A stretch of DNA of 64,000 bases from Prorocentrum cordatum (GCA_963575745.1 CAUYUJ010020240.1:1-64000), one strand, 5' to 3'; shown: positions 43,593-55,556, counted from the stretch's first letter. The notes: generated by a model from the sequence alone, not told the origin. Numbers and translations are program-made.

Positions 43593-43890
43593 TATGGGGC
43601 CACGAAACGTGTGAAGGGTGTGTCGAAATGGGTGTGGATGACGCATGCGGGCGGCGGCAGTGGGGCCTTCGGTGGAGCTCCCTATGGGGACACGAAAGGT
43701 GTGAGCGGTGTGGCAAAATGGGTGTGGGTGACGCATGCGGGCGGTGGCACTGGCGCCCTCGGTGGAGTTCCCTATGGGGCAACGCAACGTGTAAGGGGTG
43801 TGCCGAAATTGGTGTGGGTGACGCATGCGTCCGGTGGCAGTGGGGCCCTCGGTGGAGCTCCCTATGGGGCCACGAAGCGTTGTACTGGGT
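43593..43890. repeat. Short 90-bp satellite array, about three units
   Basis: TATGGGGCCACGAAACGTGTG, GACGCATGCGGGCGG and CCTTCGGTGGAGCTCCCTAT match the 7861-10428 monomer. It is followed by a purine-rich stretch and the terminal motif at 43961. Confidence 0.93.
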
Positions 43891-43960
43891 GGGTGAAACG
43901 TAAGGATGAAGGAGGAAAGGAGGAGGAGGGGAGGAGGAGGAAGGAGATACGGGGACCATC

Positions 43961-44000
43961 TCTTCAAAAAGAGGACCCAACACCACAGGATGGTTGGGAC
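43961..44000 (+). repeat. Terminal motif of a satellite-carrying element
   Basis: TCTTCAAAAAGAGGACCC, then CAGGATGGTTGGGAC before AAATC, the same order as the right ends at 19444 and 34931. The left end was not found. Confidence 0.6.
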
Positions 44001-47000
44001 AAATCAGGACCAGCTGGGACCAGTGGCGATCTGAGGCGCTAGCTGAATCAGGGCGCAAAATGCGCCAGCTCACGAGGTCGAAAGCGAGGTCGCAACCGAC
44101 GGTGGTGGAAACGGCCGATGTTTTCCCCGGCAGACCCAGGCTAGCTCTCAGCTGCAGAAGCTGATGATTCCGGCAAGCATTGGAAAGCTATTGCCACCCC
44201 GTCCGCGGCCCATGCTCCTGGCCGCAACTGCTTTGAACTTGGCGCGGCTGAGAAGCTCAGAGCTGCGTCGAATGCGTTCGCCCCGCTCGAAGCCCAATCC
44301 TTTGGCGGGGTGCGCGCGCGGCAGTTCTCGCGCATGTCGAACAAGGGTCTCGAGAACCCGTCGTGAATTGTTCTGTGCGTTGAACAAGTCAGGCTCTTCC
44401 CCGAACCCGCCATTAATTGGATCCTTTTTGAAAAGCCAGACGGGGGATTGCGACCTGCGCTGCCTCCTTCGGCCCCCGTGAGGTTGCGGGAGGGATTTCA
44501 TCGACAGCGACTGACCATGTGCGCCGACCGCCACCCCCGCTGGCACTGGGCGCTCGGGGCTGGGAAGTTTGCTGGAGGTTGCACGTGTGAGCGGGCGGTC
44601 GAGGCTGAGGCAAAGGTGGCCGATGGGGGAGTCGCTGCGGGGTTCTCGCTGGACGGGCCCAAGTGCCATCAGAATTTCGACCCCCGTGAGTTGTGAGAAA
44701 GAAGTAGAGTGGGGCCGGGCCCGATTGTGCTTAAAGTTACGCCCAACTTGTGGAAGGGGCCCCCGAATCCCGCGACTATGCGCTGATCGCGGTCCGGCAG
44801 CGCTGCGCGCTGAAAGCGGGCTGCCAGCAGGGTCGTGCTTCGGCGACATTTTTGCGAGAGCGCTGCTGCCATGGACTCGCGCCGCGTCTTCGCCCAGGAA
44901 CTCGGGGCGAATCTGGCGCAGGACAAGTTGACGACGTTTGGGCCCGCCCCTGATGTCGCTCGTCGCCGCGGGGGGCGCCGCGGACAACTGGCGGGCGAAG
45001 CAGGGGCCCGCGCGCCCCCCCCTGGGATGTGACTTGGCCCCCAGTGGTGGCAGAAGTGGCACCTTGAAAAGCGAGTGAGCAGGCTCCGGGACATGGTGCG
45101 CCGCCACCGTGTCTTGTGCAGGCACGAAAAGTCTCAGCCCAGGAGGCGCTTCAGAATTGGCAAGATTTACGCGGCGGGGGCGAATGTGGCTCTGCATTTT
45201 GGAGACGCGGTTGCGGGCGTGACCGACGCCGAACGCGCGATTGCGCGAAGCGTGACGTTGTCGTTTCAGGCATGCCAGCATGCGGGGGCGTCCTTGAGGG
45301 CGAGGGCCGAGCTGACCGGAGACCGGATGTGGCTAGGGGTGGTGGCGCTTGCTCTGGCCAGGTCGCACGCGGCGTGGAAAGCCGTCGCGCGGCCCCCGCA
45401 GGCCTCCATTTCGACCCCGGAGTCGCGCAGCACGTGGCGCAATGCGGCGCGTTCAGGTCACGCGCGGGCCAAGAGTTAAGGCCCCCTGAGCCGGATGCAC
45501 CTCTCACAGGAGCGCATCGGGTGGGAATGCATCTCCCCCCGGATTTGGCGCGATGATGTCGGCGCGGAGATTGCGTTGCTCTGTGCCCGCCCGTTTATGG
45601 CGAGTAGCTGGTTTAGCGCAGGCGCGCAACGCCACTATGAGAGGGTCCCGGGCAAGAAGTTGGGTTGGGGTCCTGGGGCCCGTGCGCGTTTGATGCTGAT
45701 CGGTCGAATCACAGAAAAGGGCGATAAAGGTATCGGGCTTAATCCTCCAGGAATCGTGGTGATGTTGCGTTGTTGCGACGGGCTCTGGACGGAGGACAAA
45801 GCCCAGCGAGCGGGTTGCATCTTGCATCGCTCCAGGAGTGCGCCCACCCACTGCCAGCGGCGCAACTCCGTGGGCCCCCAGATTGCGGAATGCCAGCGCG
45901 CGGATGTTCAGGTCGCTCGCGGGGCCGTCGTGGTGGCGAATCAGTTCCTTCAAAGCGCCAGGGAAGGGGCCGCCATTTTTTCCTGGCGCGTAAGTTCCAG
46001 CGCCCTGCGGCCAGGTGGCCAGGTGGCCAGGTGTGCCCTGAATCAAAACATTAGAATATTGATGTGCGCCACGTGCTCAAGTCGGAGTTTGACCCCGCGG
46101 GGCTTCATCTCGGCCGCGCGTGATCGGAGAGATGCCGAGAGCGGCGCATCCGTGGATATCGTTCGATGCTCGGGGTGCCCAATAATACTTTACTCGGGGG
46201 GCTGCGTGGCCCAGCTCACCGCGGACGAGACAGGCAGCGGAGCAGCTGCAGGTGGCCTCATGACCGATTGTTGCTCCCAAATTGGACGGCTCCGCGGCGC
46301 GCAGTGATTGCGCAAATGTGGCCGAACTTCACAACGAGTGCCCGAGCGAGCAGTTGCCAGTCTAGAGCAGCGTTATGGGAGATTTCATGGAGGCGCCTTG
46401 CTGGCAATGAGTAGTTATGGGTGTGCCCTAGCTTTTTTCACACGCCTGCTTATGGAAATCTTGTTGATATCGATTCCCTTTTCTCCGCCCGAGAGATGCA
46501 TCGGCCAGGCTCAATGGCGCGCGGACGTCGAGGACAACGAAGATCTCGGCCTCCATCCCAGGCCCTCCGAGGCGGAGTGGGCGCAGCGGAAGAGCTCAAT
46601 CGAGAGTCCGGCAATGGTGGCACGATTGGCGGCTGCGGTCTTGCCCGGTTCCCCGATGGCGCAGCGCCCGCGACTGGCCAATCGCAAGCAGTGGCGTAAC
46701 GTCATTGCGAAGCCCGCAGACTGGCATGAGTGGATGCCCTGGCGCCGCCGGAAGCCAGCTGCGCCAACTGCTGAAGTTTTCACGGGGAGGGTGCCCCGGG
46801 ACAAACCTGAAGTGGCATGTCGAGGCATCGCGGAGGCCCCCACGGACGGTCACAAATGCGCGACCCAAGTGGGAGACAAGGGGCTGCTCTCTTTTTCTGA
46901 TTTTTTCTGCGCGGCGCGCGGTTGTTCCACGCAGGAGAATATCCGGATTTTGGCGGCCCTTTTGCCAGCCAGCAGCGCGTAGAGATGGCGCGAACGCGCT

Positions 47001-47477
47001 GTCGCGCGCCAAGCGAGGATGGCACCCCGCGCGCGACGTGCACGTCACCTGCGCGGCACAGGAGGCGCCTGTGTCCCGGCCAGAGTATCGCGCGCGCGCC
47101 GCCGCTTCGAGGAGGTAACAGTCGGTTGCCCACGCCGCCCGACTGGAATGCGCCGGCGCCATCAGGTCTCGGATCGCCGAGACAGACGAAAGGCGGCGAT
47201 GCTAGATGGCGCGGCTTGTTAAACTTGTTCGGCCGATGGTGGCGCACCTAAGCAAGCGTTCCCCTCTTCCAGTTCGGTGTTGCCCCGTTCCTCGCCCTCC
47301 TCGTCGGCCATCGGCGCGTCGATGGCGCCGTCGCTGCGCGCGCGGCGTGCCACTGACACCCATGGCGGGCGTGAGCTCCTCCACGGGCGACCGACCGCCC
47401 GCCGTGGAGCCTGGCCCCGGAAGTCCTGCTGCGCTTCCCCCTTTGACCGCGGGCCCTTGCACCCTTGCACTCAGCGA
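44001..47477. other. Low-repeat DNA with overlapping ORFs, no gene recognised
   Basis: Few repeats and moderate GC. Open frames include 44148-45281 (minus, 377 residues), 45504-46046 (minus, 180), 45495-46307 (plus, 270) and 46308-46982 (plus, 224). They overlap on opposite strands, share no motif I know, and none has an SL or a domain signature. At most one strand could be coding in each place. Some may be decayed genes. Confidence 0.4.
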
Positions 47478-47641
47478 GCGAAGAACGGTATAACATAAAC
47501 TTTTCCGCTGTTGGGGCGCCTGTCCCTGGGCGGCTGGAAAGTTTATACCCCTACGGTGCCACCGTAGGGGTATAAACTTTCCAGCCGCCCAGTGACAGGT
47601 GCCCCCGAGAGCGAAAAAGTTTACTTTATACCGTTCTTCGC
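47478..47641. mobile_element. 164-bp near-perfect foldback element
   Basis: The left half starts GCGAAGAACGGTATAA and the right half ends TTATACCGTTCTTCGC. Halves match through GGGCGGCTGGAAAGTTTATA and CCCCTACGGTG to a tiny centre near 47558, with only a few mismatches. No target duplication is evident. It would form a long hairpin as single strand. Confidence 0.8.
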
Positions 47642-48045
47642 CCGTTAATGCACTTGCCCGGGGAGGCGGCGACCTCCGCGAGGGGGCGCGTGCCCGCCCT
47701 GGCTGCCGCGCCCGCGGAGCGCCCCGGCCGCCTCGACCGCCTGCGAGGGGAGCTCGAGCGGCCTCGCCGCGCGGACCGCCTCGCCCGCGGCGGCCGGGTG
47801 CCAGCCAAGGGCGGCGCCCAGCTCTCAGTGGGCGGCGAGCGCCGCGCGCGTCGCTGTGGTGCGCGCCGCCAGTGCTGCAGAGCGCCTGAGGCCTCGATCC
47901 CCGCGGGCCTGCCGCCGAATCCGCCGCGCCAGCGCGCGGGCGCCGGCTGCCGCCCACCGCCGTGCCTCCATCGCGGCCTCTGGCGCGCGCCCACGGGCCC
48001 GCCGCGGGCGCGCGTCCGCGCGAGGGCCTCCCGCATGCCGGTTCG

Positions 48046-48065
48046 CTTGAGCCGAAATGGTTGCG

Positions 48066-48067
<2 letters not shown>
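48046..48067 (-). other. Degenerate spliced-leader relic
   Basis: Minus strand T, CCGCAACCATTTCGGCTC, AAG differs from the SL at three positions. A GAC microsatellite (48068-48105) abuts its 5' side. The minus-strand DNA downstream (48045 to about 47642) is GC-rich Arg/Ala-coding sequence without a recognised product. Confidence 0.65.

Positions 48068-48105
<38 letters not shown>
48068..48105. repeat. GAC microsatellite
   Basis: About twelve GAC repeats directly against the SL relic. Confidence 0.9.
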
Positions 48106-48106
<1 letters not shown>

Positions 48107-48369
48107 CAGCGTCTCACACATGCCGAAGGGTCAGCGGATTTATTTACAGGAGCGACGCGGCCAGCCCGGGGCAAGGACGGGATGCACTCGTGGCCGCGCA
48201 TCTTCTCCTGCGCCTGGCCCCTGCATGGCAGGGCGCGCGCACCCGCCCCCCGCGGGATTGTATACAAGCATCCGGCGCGCGGCGCACACGCGGTCCATCC
48301 ACGAGCCCAGCCATGCATGATTACCTTCGCCTGGCGCGCTGGCACGCATGCGTACACATCTACCGATCT

Positions 48370-48545
48370 ATAGTAGTATGTATATATGTGTAATTTTGTA
48401 AATATACATACATACATATGTAGATGTGTTCATATGTGTAGAAACATATATATATATATATATGTATATATATACATATGCGCATACATACATTAGCGCA
48501 CCTACATGCATACATGTCTATACATGTAAACACATACATATAAAT
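48370..48545. repeat. TA/CA-rich simple repeat
   Basis: TATG, TACA and a pure TA tract at 48447-48473. Confidence 0.9.
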
Positions 48546-49194
48546 TGTGTCTCTAACTATACATACATCTAGTTGTAACAGAAGCAGATGCCTGCACGTA
48601 TGCGCATTACCGTGCGCCCCATCGCCTTCGGAGAGGCGCGGGGCCTTCTCGGAAGGCCGCGTCGACCTTTCCTCTCCAGCCAAGCAGGATCATATCAGGA
48701 TGAGTGGTTTTCCAAGGGCACATTTTCGTCCTTGGCCGCTTTCACTTTGGCCACATTCGTTCAAGAGGCCTTGTTTCAGGCGTCCGATGCCCTTGCAGCC
48801 CTATCGCGCATCCCTATGGTCCAATCGCGGTGCAGCCACCCGCTGGCAGGAGGCTGCGGAAGGGGGTACGGGCGGGGCTAGGACCGGGACGCTCTCAGAG
48901 ATTTGCGGCTTTTCGGGGCGATCTGGAGTGGCCGCGGTCACGAGCAGCGAATATATCCGTATCATCCGGCGCGCGATCCCGCGGAGGCGCGGTCGCACGG
49001 ATACGTTCCGCGCGGGGCATCCGCGGGAAAACGCTCCGTATCCGCGGGGTCGCAGCCCAAGGGCCCAGCCCGCAAGGCCGCTGATAACGGATATGTTTTT
49101 CGCTCACGACGCGGCGCGCGATGCACGTCAACCAGAACCGGCAGATTTCAGAGGTCCCCGATTTGTCCAGGTCCGATGTTGTCCCAATACCCGT

Positions 49195-49343
49195 CGGTCG
49201 TTGAAAATAGGTAATTTGGGACTCCCAGATTCCAATCTAGTTGAAGCGCCTTCCTACTTCAATGATCGAATGTCCTCACCTTTCCCGTCCTCCTTAGGGG
49301 GCGGACGGAACCCAATCATGTTTCTACCTACTTCTTCCGACCG
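49195..49343. mobile_element. Inverted-repeat element with CGGTCG ends, copy 1
   Basis: Left CGGTCGTTGAAAATAGGT, right ACCTACTTCTTCCGACCG. The interior CCAATCTAGTTGAAGCGCCT and TCCTACTTCAA matches 57939-58111. Confidence 0.7.
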
Positions 49344-49788
49344 ATGGGTAGCGTCGGGCATTTCGTATTTTTTTGGCGGGGGCGATAGTGGAGAGGGGGA
49401 CCCAGGGCAGCGGGAAAAGGAGCCCTACAGATGGGCCGCGGGGGGGGCCCGACGGCGCACGAGAGGCGCACGAACTGCAGGGGCACCAACTGGCGCCTGA
49501 AGCGTCAGCGCCTGGAAAGCGAGGAACGCAGTGCAACAACACAAGCCGAAGAGAGGAATGGAAAGAGCAAGATAGCACGACGAGTGTGAGACTCATGATG
49601 AAGAGCACGGGAAGGGCGAGGCTGCTGGAGGGGGCCCGCTCGGGGTGGGCACCCTTCTTTTGCTCACCCCCCGCTGGCTGCCCCCAGGAGGCAACGCCCC
49701 GTCCGAGCCCCTCATCCCAACCGGGCGGTGGGCACGGCGAGTGAGGGCTCGGCGGGGGATTGGGGGGGGGAAGAGCGGGAGGGAGAGG

Positions 49789-49903
49789 GGGAGGAGGAGG
49801 AGGAGGAGGAGGAGGAGGAGGAGGAGGAGGAAAAGGAGGAGGAGGAGGAGGAGGAGGGGAGGAAGAGGAGGAGGAGGAGGAAGAGGAGGAGGAGGAGGAG
49901 CAG
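49789..49903. repeat. GGA microsatellite
   Basis: GGA with GAAA and GGGGA interruptions. Confidence 0.95.
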
Positions 49904-49984
49904 GACCAGTGCAGTCTCAAGACTCGTCAACGATTTTGCAATCAACTCTCCCCCAAGTTTCCTGTTTAGAAGTATTCGTTTTCA

Positions 49985-50385
49985 CAGGGAAGCGTTCCGA
50001 CGGAAGGTAACCGTTTGAAAATTTTGAACCGTGCCAAAACATCTCCCCTGGGACTCCAGCGCTGCGAATCCACGGTACCGTTGCGTCCTGACGATCCTGA
50101 ATTTTGCCAGAACGCCACCGCGAATCAGCGTGACTGGTGTGCCTTGACAGTCCTACATCGTGCCAAGATCGTTGTTGGGACGTCAATAGGAGGAATTCTT
50201 GAAACAGGTGTAGAATCGTAAATCGAATGTGAGTGGCGCTAGGGGGGAAGCCACATGTTCACAACAGAAGCCGCCTTCATCCGTGACAATCTCGTGCATG
50301 TTTCAGCCGGATGTGCGCGGCTCTAAAGCGAAAGCCACATTTTGAAAACCGCTCGCACTCCATCCGTGAAGCTGCTGCACATTCT
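49985..50385. repeat. Diverged inverted copy of the 5.06-5.83 kb repeat
   Basis: Read in reverse, GTTTTCAAAATGTGGCTTTC, GAGCCGCGCACATCC and GATTGTCACGGATG match the 83-bp units, and 50080-50120 matches the 5770-5810 flank. Confidence 0.75.
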
Positions 50386-50888
50386 AAGCTCAAGAATCGC
50401 ACCAGTGAGAAAGTTTCCGGCGAGACGCCCGGCCCGCGCCACCGACGCGTCGCGGGGTACGACAGGGAGGAGCCCTTTTATCGGGAAAGGGGATGGAGGA
50501 GGAGCGTCCCGCTCGCGGAGGGGCCCCGAGGAGTTTCAGGGGCAACGAAAAGGGGGGGGGGACAGGCTCAGGGGGGGGGGATCGGCAAACAGAGTGGCAT
50601 TTCTTGGCGATGTGTTGCATTGTCCGGCCACTTGTTGCACGCGGACATATCTTCTTCATCTGCCCACTGCAAGGATGTCGTCTGCATGCTCTTCATCTCT
50701 GCTGCCATCGCCGCTACGATCATCCCCATAACTCCACGGCTACTCAGTCGCCCACTGATCGCCGACAGGATGGCGATAGCCCTGCCCCGCCCTGGGAAAG
50801 TGCGGATTCGATCGGGGGCCCAGCGCTGGTCCATCGGCACCATCGCCAATCCCAGCTCGATGTCCCCCTCTGAGCTGAACCCCCCTAA
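50386..50888. other. No recognised gene
   Basis: Includes two G runs near 50553-50580. Nothing further is recognised. Confidence 0.4.
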
Positions 50889-51128
50889 GTGGGCCCTGGG
50901 AACGACAGGGCCGTTTTTTTACCGGTTCCGTTTTGCCGTTTTTGTTGCCGGTTCCAACGCCGTTTTTTTACCGGTTCCGTCGCCGTTTTTTGACCGTTCC
51001 GGCTCTGGTTCCAATCCTGGAGCCGTTTTTGTTGCCGTTTGCGGTTGCTGTTTTTTTGCCGTTTCCATTTTCAAGGGACGTTTTTTGGGAAACGGTGAAA
51101 AAACGGCCCTGCCGTTTCCGGGGCCCAC
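50889..51128. mobile_element. 240-bp inverted-repeat element with GTGGGCCC ends, copy 1
   Basis: Left GTGGGCCCTGGGAACGACAG, right CTGCCGTTTCCGGGGCCCAC. The interior repeats CCGTTTTTT and ACCGGTTCCG. The second copy is at 56037-56277. Confidence 0.78.
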
Positions 51129-52395
51129 AAATAACGAGCCCCCGCAGGACGAGGTGTGGCGTGGAGCCAGATCTTCAATGTCACTGCATCTTCAGATCGC
51201 TTGCGCGCTGCTGCCACCTGCGGCCCAAGACGGCCGAGGAGCTCCGTCGGCCGAGCTGGCCTCAGCGCCAATTTCTTCTGCGCCGTGGGGTTGCCGCGTC
51301 AAAACAAGCGAGGGACGGGCGGGGAACTCTGTCTGGTTGCATCGAGGGCACCCCGTCCGCCAGGCCGGGGTGCGCGATGATGGGATTCCGCGCCCGTCCG
51401 CTCGTGGGCCAAGGTAAAGAGTGGCCATGTCCCCACCTCTTCTTGCTTTGTCCTCTCCCATCGGTGTTGTATGCCATGTTGTTTTCTGCAATGTCGCCTC
51501 AGGGCGCAGTGGACGCTGTACAGAACGCACAGAGGTGTTTAAGCACTTCAGTCGGAATCTCCGTGACAGCGGCAGGGAGACACGCCTTTCGCTGCACTGG
51601 TCTGCACCTTGCGTGCGAAAGTCTTGCGCTCGATTTCACGCATTTCTCACTTAGCTCCATCGGTACAGCCTTGAAGGACATCAAGTTCTTCCCGCGATAG
51701 CGCACAAGTATATAGTGATTCGTTCTCTCTCTGTCATATTACCGAAGCTCTGCTCCTTACCTGCCACCCACTCGCACTATGTCCTCCAGCAGCGTCTCTC
51801 CTCCCCGCACTCTTCCTATCACACCCTCCCCTTTGACTGGTACCCCGCTAACCCGCAACATCTCACGTGCCAGATCACTCAGCGGACATTGATCATGGTA
51901 CCTTCTTCGTTCAACATCGCCAGTCAGAGCTCTGGCATTTCTTTTACCGGTCTAATTTCTCCACTGTCACGCCACATGCGACCACCAGGCTCATCCCAAG
52001 TTCTTGCCAGCGGTGGGGGTAGGTCCGATTCGCCAGCCAGTAGCACACTGGAGATCCGGGGTGTCTGCGTGCCACCTGCATGCAGCCAAGACGCTGAAAG
52101 AAGGAACCCTTCTTCGAACCTCGCATCGGAAAGGGCACTCGTGGTCCCCGTGCTCTCCCCTGGGGCCCCAGCAAGCAGCGCGGCCCGGCCTCCTCGCGGC
52201 CGGCCATCCCGAGAGCACCACGCTGGCCGTGCACGCCGCACCTTGTCGTCCTGCTCGCCCGCCTCGACCCGGAGACGTCGCCCCCCCCCCCCGGCGCCCG
52301 TCCCCCCTCCCTGGGGCGCACGACCGCCGCCCGGCCGGTCTGCCTGAGGGGGCAGGCCGGGGGCCCATCGGACAGGGCTGGGACGAGGATAAGTC
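51129..52395. other. No recognised gene; possible minus-strand coding fragment
   Basis: Minus-strand frames at 51705-51499 (68 residues from MRYRGKNLMSFKAV) and 51530-51192 have natural-looking composition but no motif I recognise. The rest is unassigned. Confidence 0.3.
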
Positions 52396-52572
52396 CGTTC
52401 TCCTCCTCCTGCTCCTGCTCCTGCTCCTGCTCCTCTTCTCCTCCTCCTCGACTCCTCCTCCTCCTCGTCCTCCTCCTCCTCCTCCTTTTCCTCCTCCCTC
52501 TGCTCCTGCTCCTGCTCCTCTTCTTCTCCTCCTCCTCCTCCTCCTCCTCCTCCTCCTCCTCCTCCTCCTCCC
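52396..52572. repeat. TCC/CTGCTC microsatellite
   Basis: CTGCTC tracts at either side of TCC repeats. Confidence 0.93.
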
Positions 52573-52933
52573 CCACCATCTCAGAGCGCTCTCAGCGCGC
52601 TCTCCGCAACGCTCTGGGAAGGCCGCGGCGCCCGAGACATCCTCTGGAGCCGCCGCATCTCAGAGGTTCTCAGCTTTTCCTCAGCCGATGCTATCCTCGT
52701 CCGGCCTTCGTCTTGGCCCAGCGCGCCGCCGCGGGGCCGCGCGCGCCCGCGGCCTCACCGGGAGGGTGCGGAAAAGAGCTGCCCCTCTCCGGGCGGCCCC
52801 CGGGGCGCGAGGGGCTGGCCGCGACCTGCTCGGCTCGGCCCCGCGCGCGCTCGAGGTGCTGCGACCACGGGCCCTGCCCCCGCCTGCGGGTCCAAGCGTT
52901 GCTCGGCTTAGCTGCCCTGGTGCGCCCGTTCCC

Positions 52934-53132
52934 ATCCTCCTCCTCCTCCTCCTCCTACTCCTCCTCCTCCTCCTCCTCCTCCCTCCTCCTCTCCTCCTCT
53001 CCGCCCTCTCCTCCCTCCTCCTCCTCCTCCTCCTTCTCGTCCTCCTCCTCCTCCTCCTCCTCCTCCTCCTCCTCCTCCTCCTCCTCCTCCTCCTCCCTCC
53101 TCTCCTCCTCATTGTCCTCCTCCTCCAGACCC
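52934..53132. repeat. TCC microsatellite
   Basis: TCC array with few interruptions. It is followed by a GGGGCCC-hairpin repeat member (about 53190-53290). Confidence 0.95.
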
Positions 53133-53575
53133 CCTTTCGGGTGATGGCGAGATCGCGACGGGAGGCTTTCCGCCCATGTGCGGCCCCTTGGGGGGCCCTC
53201 GCCGGGCCACGGGGGCGTCAATTTCACAGCTCGGGAAGAGAAGCTGGTCCTGGGGAGCGGGTCGAGACTTCTGGGGGCCGACGTTAGGAACAGATCATGG
53301 CGCCGAGGGCCTGGGTTCTGAAATTCAGAAACGCCCGTGTTGGCACGCTGTCTTCCCTGTCTCCCTAATGAAAGCTGTGCGTCGCCCGCCTAGCTTTCAG
53401 CGGGAGAGGTTCGCTCTCGCCCCGCCGACCAAAAACTGTTAGCACGCTGCGTGTTGGCTCGACGTGTTGGCCCGCATGCTGTCGAGCGTTACCGCGCTAA
53501 GCGAATGTACTCCATCTACGTGTTGGCCCCCGTGTCAATGCGCTACGTGTTGCGTGTTGCGTACCGGGGCAGCTA

Positions 53576-53747
53576 CAGTCAACGCGCCTAGTAAGGACGC
53601 GCGCCTTCATCTAGGGTACCCTTGTGTCCTTGCCTCTGAGGCTCGTCTTTGACATTATCACTGGTCGCCCGCCGCCCTAAAAAACCAAACTTCGGCCTCC
53701 AAGGGTCTTGCGTCCTTATCACCCGTCCTTAATAGATGTTTTGACTG
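53576..53747. mobile_element. Tc1/mariner-like short element, 172 bp
   Basis: TA at 53574-53575 and 53748-53749. Left CAGTCAACGCGCCTAGTAAG, right inverted CAGTCAAAACATCTATTAAG. Related in its ends to 13655-13778. Confidence 0.8.
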
Positions 53748-54292
53748 TAAGCCACGAGCCCTACCCATGCGGGTCCACTCGCTTTTGGGGTATCGGACAC
53801 CCCCGCTGGGGCTCACGCGGCTGCAGGCATCTTTCGAATTCTGAGCCCCAGCCGGCGTTTCCAGAAGTCTAGCTTGCAGCGGTCGGGTCCGCGCGTGGCT
53901 GCTTACCTGAGCGCGAGATCTGACCACTCTTCGGGGGAGAACGCAAGTTGGAGGGTGAAAGAAGGGGTCTGCAACAGGGGGTCTTCAATGGGAGCTAAAA
54001 CCCCATGTAAGCTCAATGTATCGTTCATGTAGATGATCGAGCAACTACGATTGGCATCCAATGTTGGCGGTCATGGAGAGCCAGTCGTTCGTGTCCGCGC
54101 GTTGCCCGCGCGGGCAAACGCGCCGTCCATCCATTATCGTTTATGCGTGCGGGCGTTCTTACATACCGCGCATGGGGTGGCGCAGTGGAGTGTAAGTGTG
54201 TTTGATTGTGCAATTGATGATCGCGTATGTTACCACACGATGACTTGTCGACCCCCACGACATATTTGGAATGGGTCCCGCCATTCGTCCAA
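53748..54292. other. No recognised gene
   Basis: Ordinary-complexity DNA without a recognised frame. Confidence 0.4.
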
Positions 54293-54515
54293 CATGTGAG
54301 TTCACATCTTCCCTTTGTTCCAACATGTGAATTCACCCAAAACGTGAATTCACATTCTGGCCCCTTCGTAAAGACTTCTATACAGCATTCCTCAATGTGA
54401 CAATGTGAATTCACATGTCCCTTCTTTCCACAATGTGAATTCACATGTTCCTTTTTTCCCTAAATGTGAATTCGCCTGACGATTTCCCCCCCACAGTAAA
54501 TTCACATGCTGCCCT
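54293..54515. repeat. Cluster of TGTGAATTCACA palindromes
   Basis: About seven occurrences of ATGTGAATTCACAT or close variants (near 54295, 54325, 54342, 54402, 54431, 54463, 54495), separated by TTCC-rich spacers of 10-50 bp. Confidence 0.85.
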
Positions 54516-55187
54516 GGCCCTCAAGATCCCCACAACCGAGGCGCAGTTTGTCGCATGGCAGGTTGGCTGGGCAGATTTTGACACTCACCTCACCGCTTTC
54601 GTTTATTCCGACCTTTTTTTTTCTTGCGCTTCAGCGCACGTTGCCTTCGTCGCCTTTCCCCAGCCCCCCGCCCCCTTGCTTCGTTTACCTTCAAGCCTCG
54701 CGCATGGGTGCAGGCGGGGAGCTTCGAATGGTTCCCCCGCCGAACACAGCAATGGAGGATGTATCGCCCATGCGTGGCCCATAGAGATGCTAGTGCCTGG
54801 ACCCTGCGCCCGACCCCCACATTGACCCTCCAAGCAAGACCCAAGGTTGCCAGACCTCGGGCTTGTCGCGCCGCTTGTCGGCGGTCCCCGGCATGAGCTT
54901 TGACGGTCCAGTTTCCGTGAGGTGCCTGCAGCGGGAGCTCGCCTCAGACTTCAGACTCGACCCCGTCATGTTCACGACGTCCTCATGAGGCACACTCGAG
55001 TCCCCAAACTTGTAGTCCTGCATCTTCCGAAACCGTGAGCATGCACCTCCGAGATTCCATGCTGTGGGGATCTGTCGCCTGCCACCGGCGCGTGGAGCTT
55101 CTGGCCATGCGGCGCCAGCCACCCCTCTTCCAAGCCCACCCTCTTCGGCGCACCCGAGGAGCTGGTCCCAATGGGGAAAGGGGGTCC
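54516..55187. other. No recognised gene
   Basis: A minus-strand frame at 55122-54790 (110 residues, including DYKFGDSSVPHEDVVNMTG) looks coding-like but matches nothing I know. Confidence 0.3.
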
Positions 55188-55382
55188 CGGAACTCTGTCG
55201 CCGCTTCCGGGCGTCTGGGGCCCTCCACGGGCCCCGGAACCGTCCGGAAACGACTCTGGATGAAGTCGGGCGGGTGGTAATGGGGGGTGACTAGAAATTT
55301 GTCGCCGTTTCTGGGCGTCTGGGGCCCTCCACGGGCCCCGGAACCGTCAGGAAACGACTCTGGATGAAGTCGGGCGGGTGGT
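55188..55382. repeat. Two tandem copies of a ~97-bp GGGGCCC-hairpin unit
   Basis: CTCTGTCGCCGCTTCCGGGC / TTTGTCGCCGTTTCTGGGCG, then GGGGCCCTCCACGGGCCCCG and GATGAAGTCGGGCGGGTGGT occur twice. Confidence 0.85.
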
Positions 55383-55383
55383 A

Positions 55384-55556
55384 CAGTCGGGAAGAAGAAG
55401 GAACCCTTTTCGTTGGGGAGGGGCTCGGTGTTCCTTAGTTTTTTTGCAGCTCGCCTTTGGTTTTGCTTAGGGCTTCGATCGAACATCGAAGTTTCACTTG
55501 TGGGAAAAAGGGGCCTCGTTCCTTATTTAGGGTTCCTTAGGTCAACGCCTCGACTG
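55384..55556. mobile_element. Tc1/mariner-like short element, 173 bp
   Basis: TA on both sides (55382-55383, 55557-55558). Left CAGTCGGGAAGAAGAAGGAA, right inverted CAGTCGAGGCGTTGACCTAA. The interior is homologous to 21468-21644. Confidence 0.82.

Noticed and set aside
44148-45281. 377-codon minus-strand ORF as a confident gene
   Set aside because: No motif, overlapping open frames on the other strand, and no SL or comparative support. Kept only inside a regional note.
54983-55122. WD40-like phrase (TVSEDAGLQVWGL) on the minus strand
   Set aside because: It ends at a stop a few residues later, there is no second repeat, and an overlapping frame is equally open.
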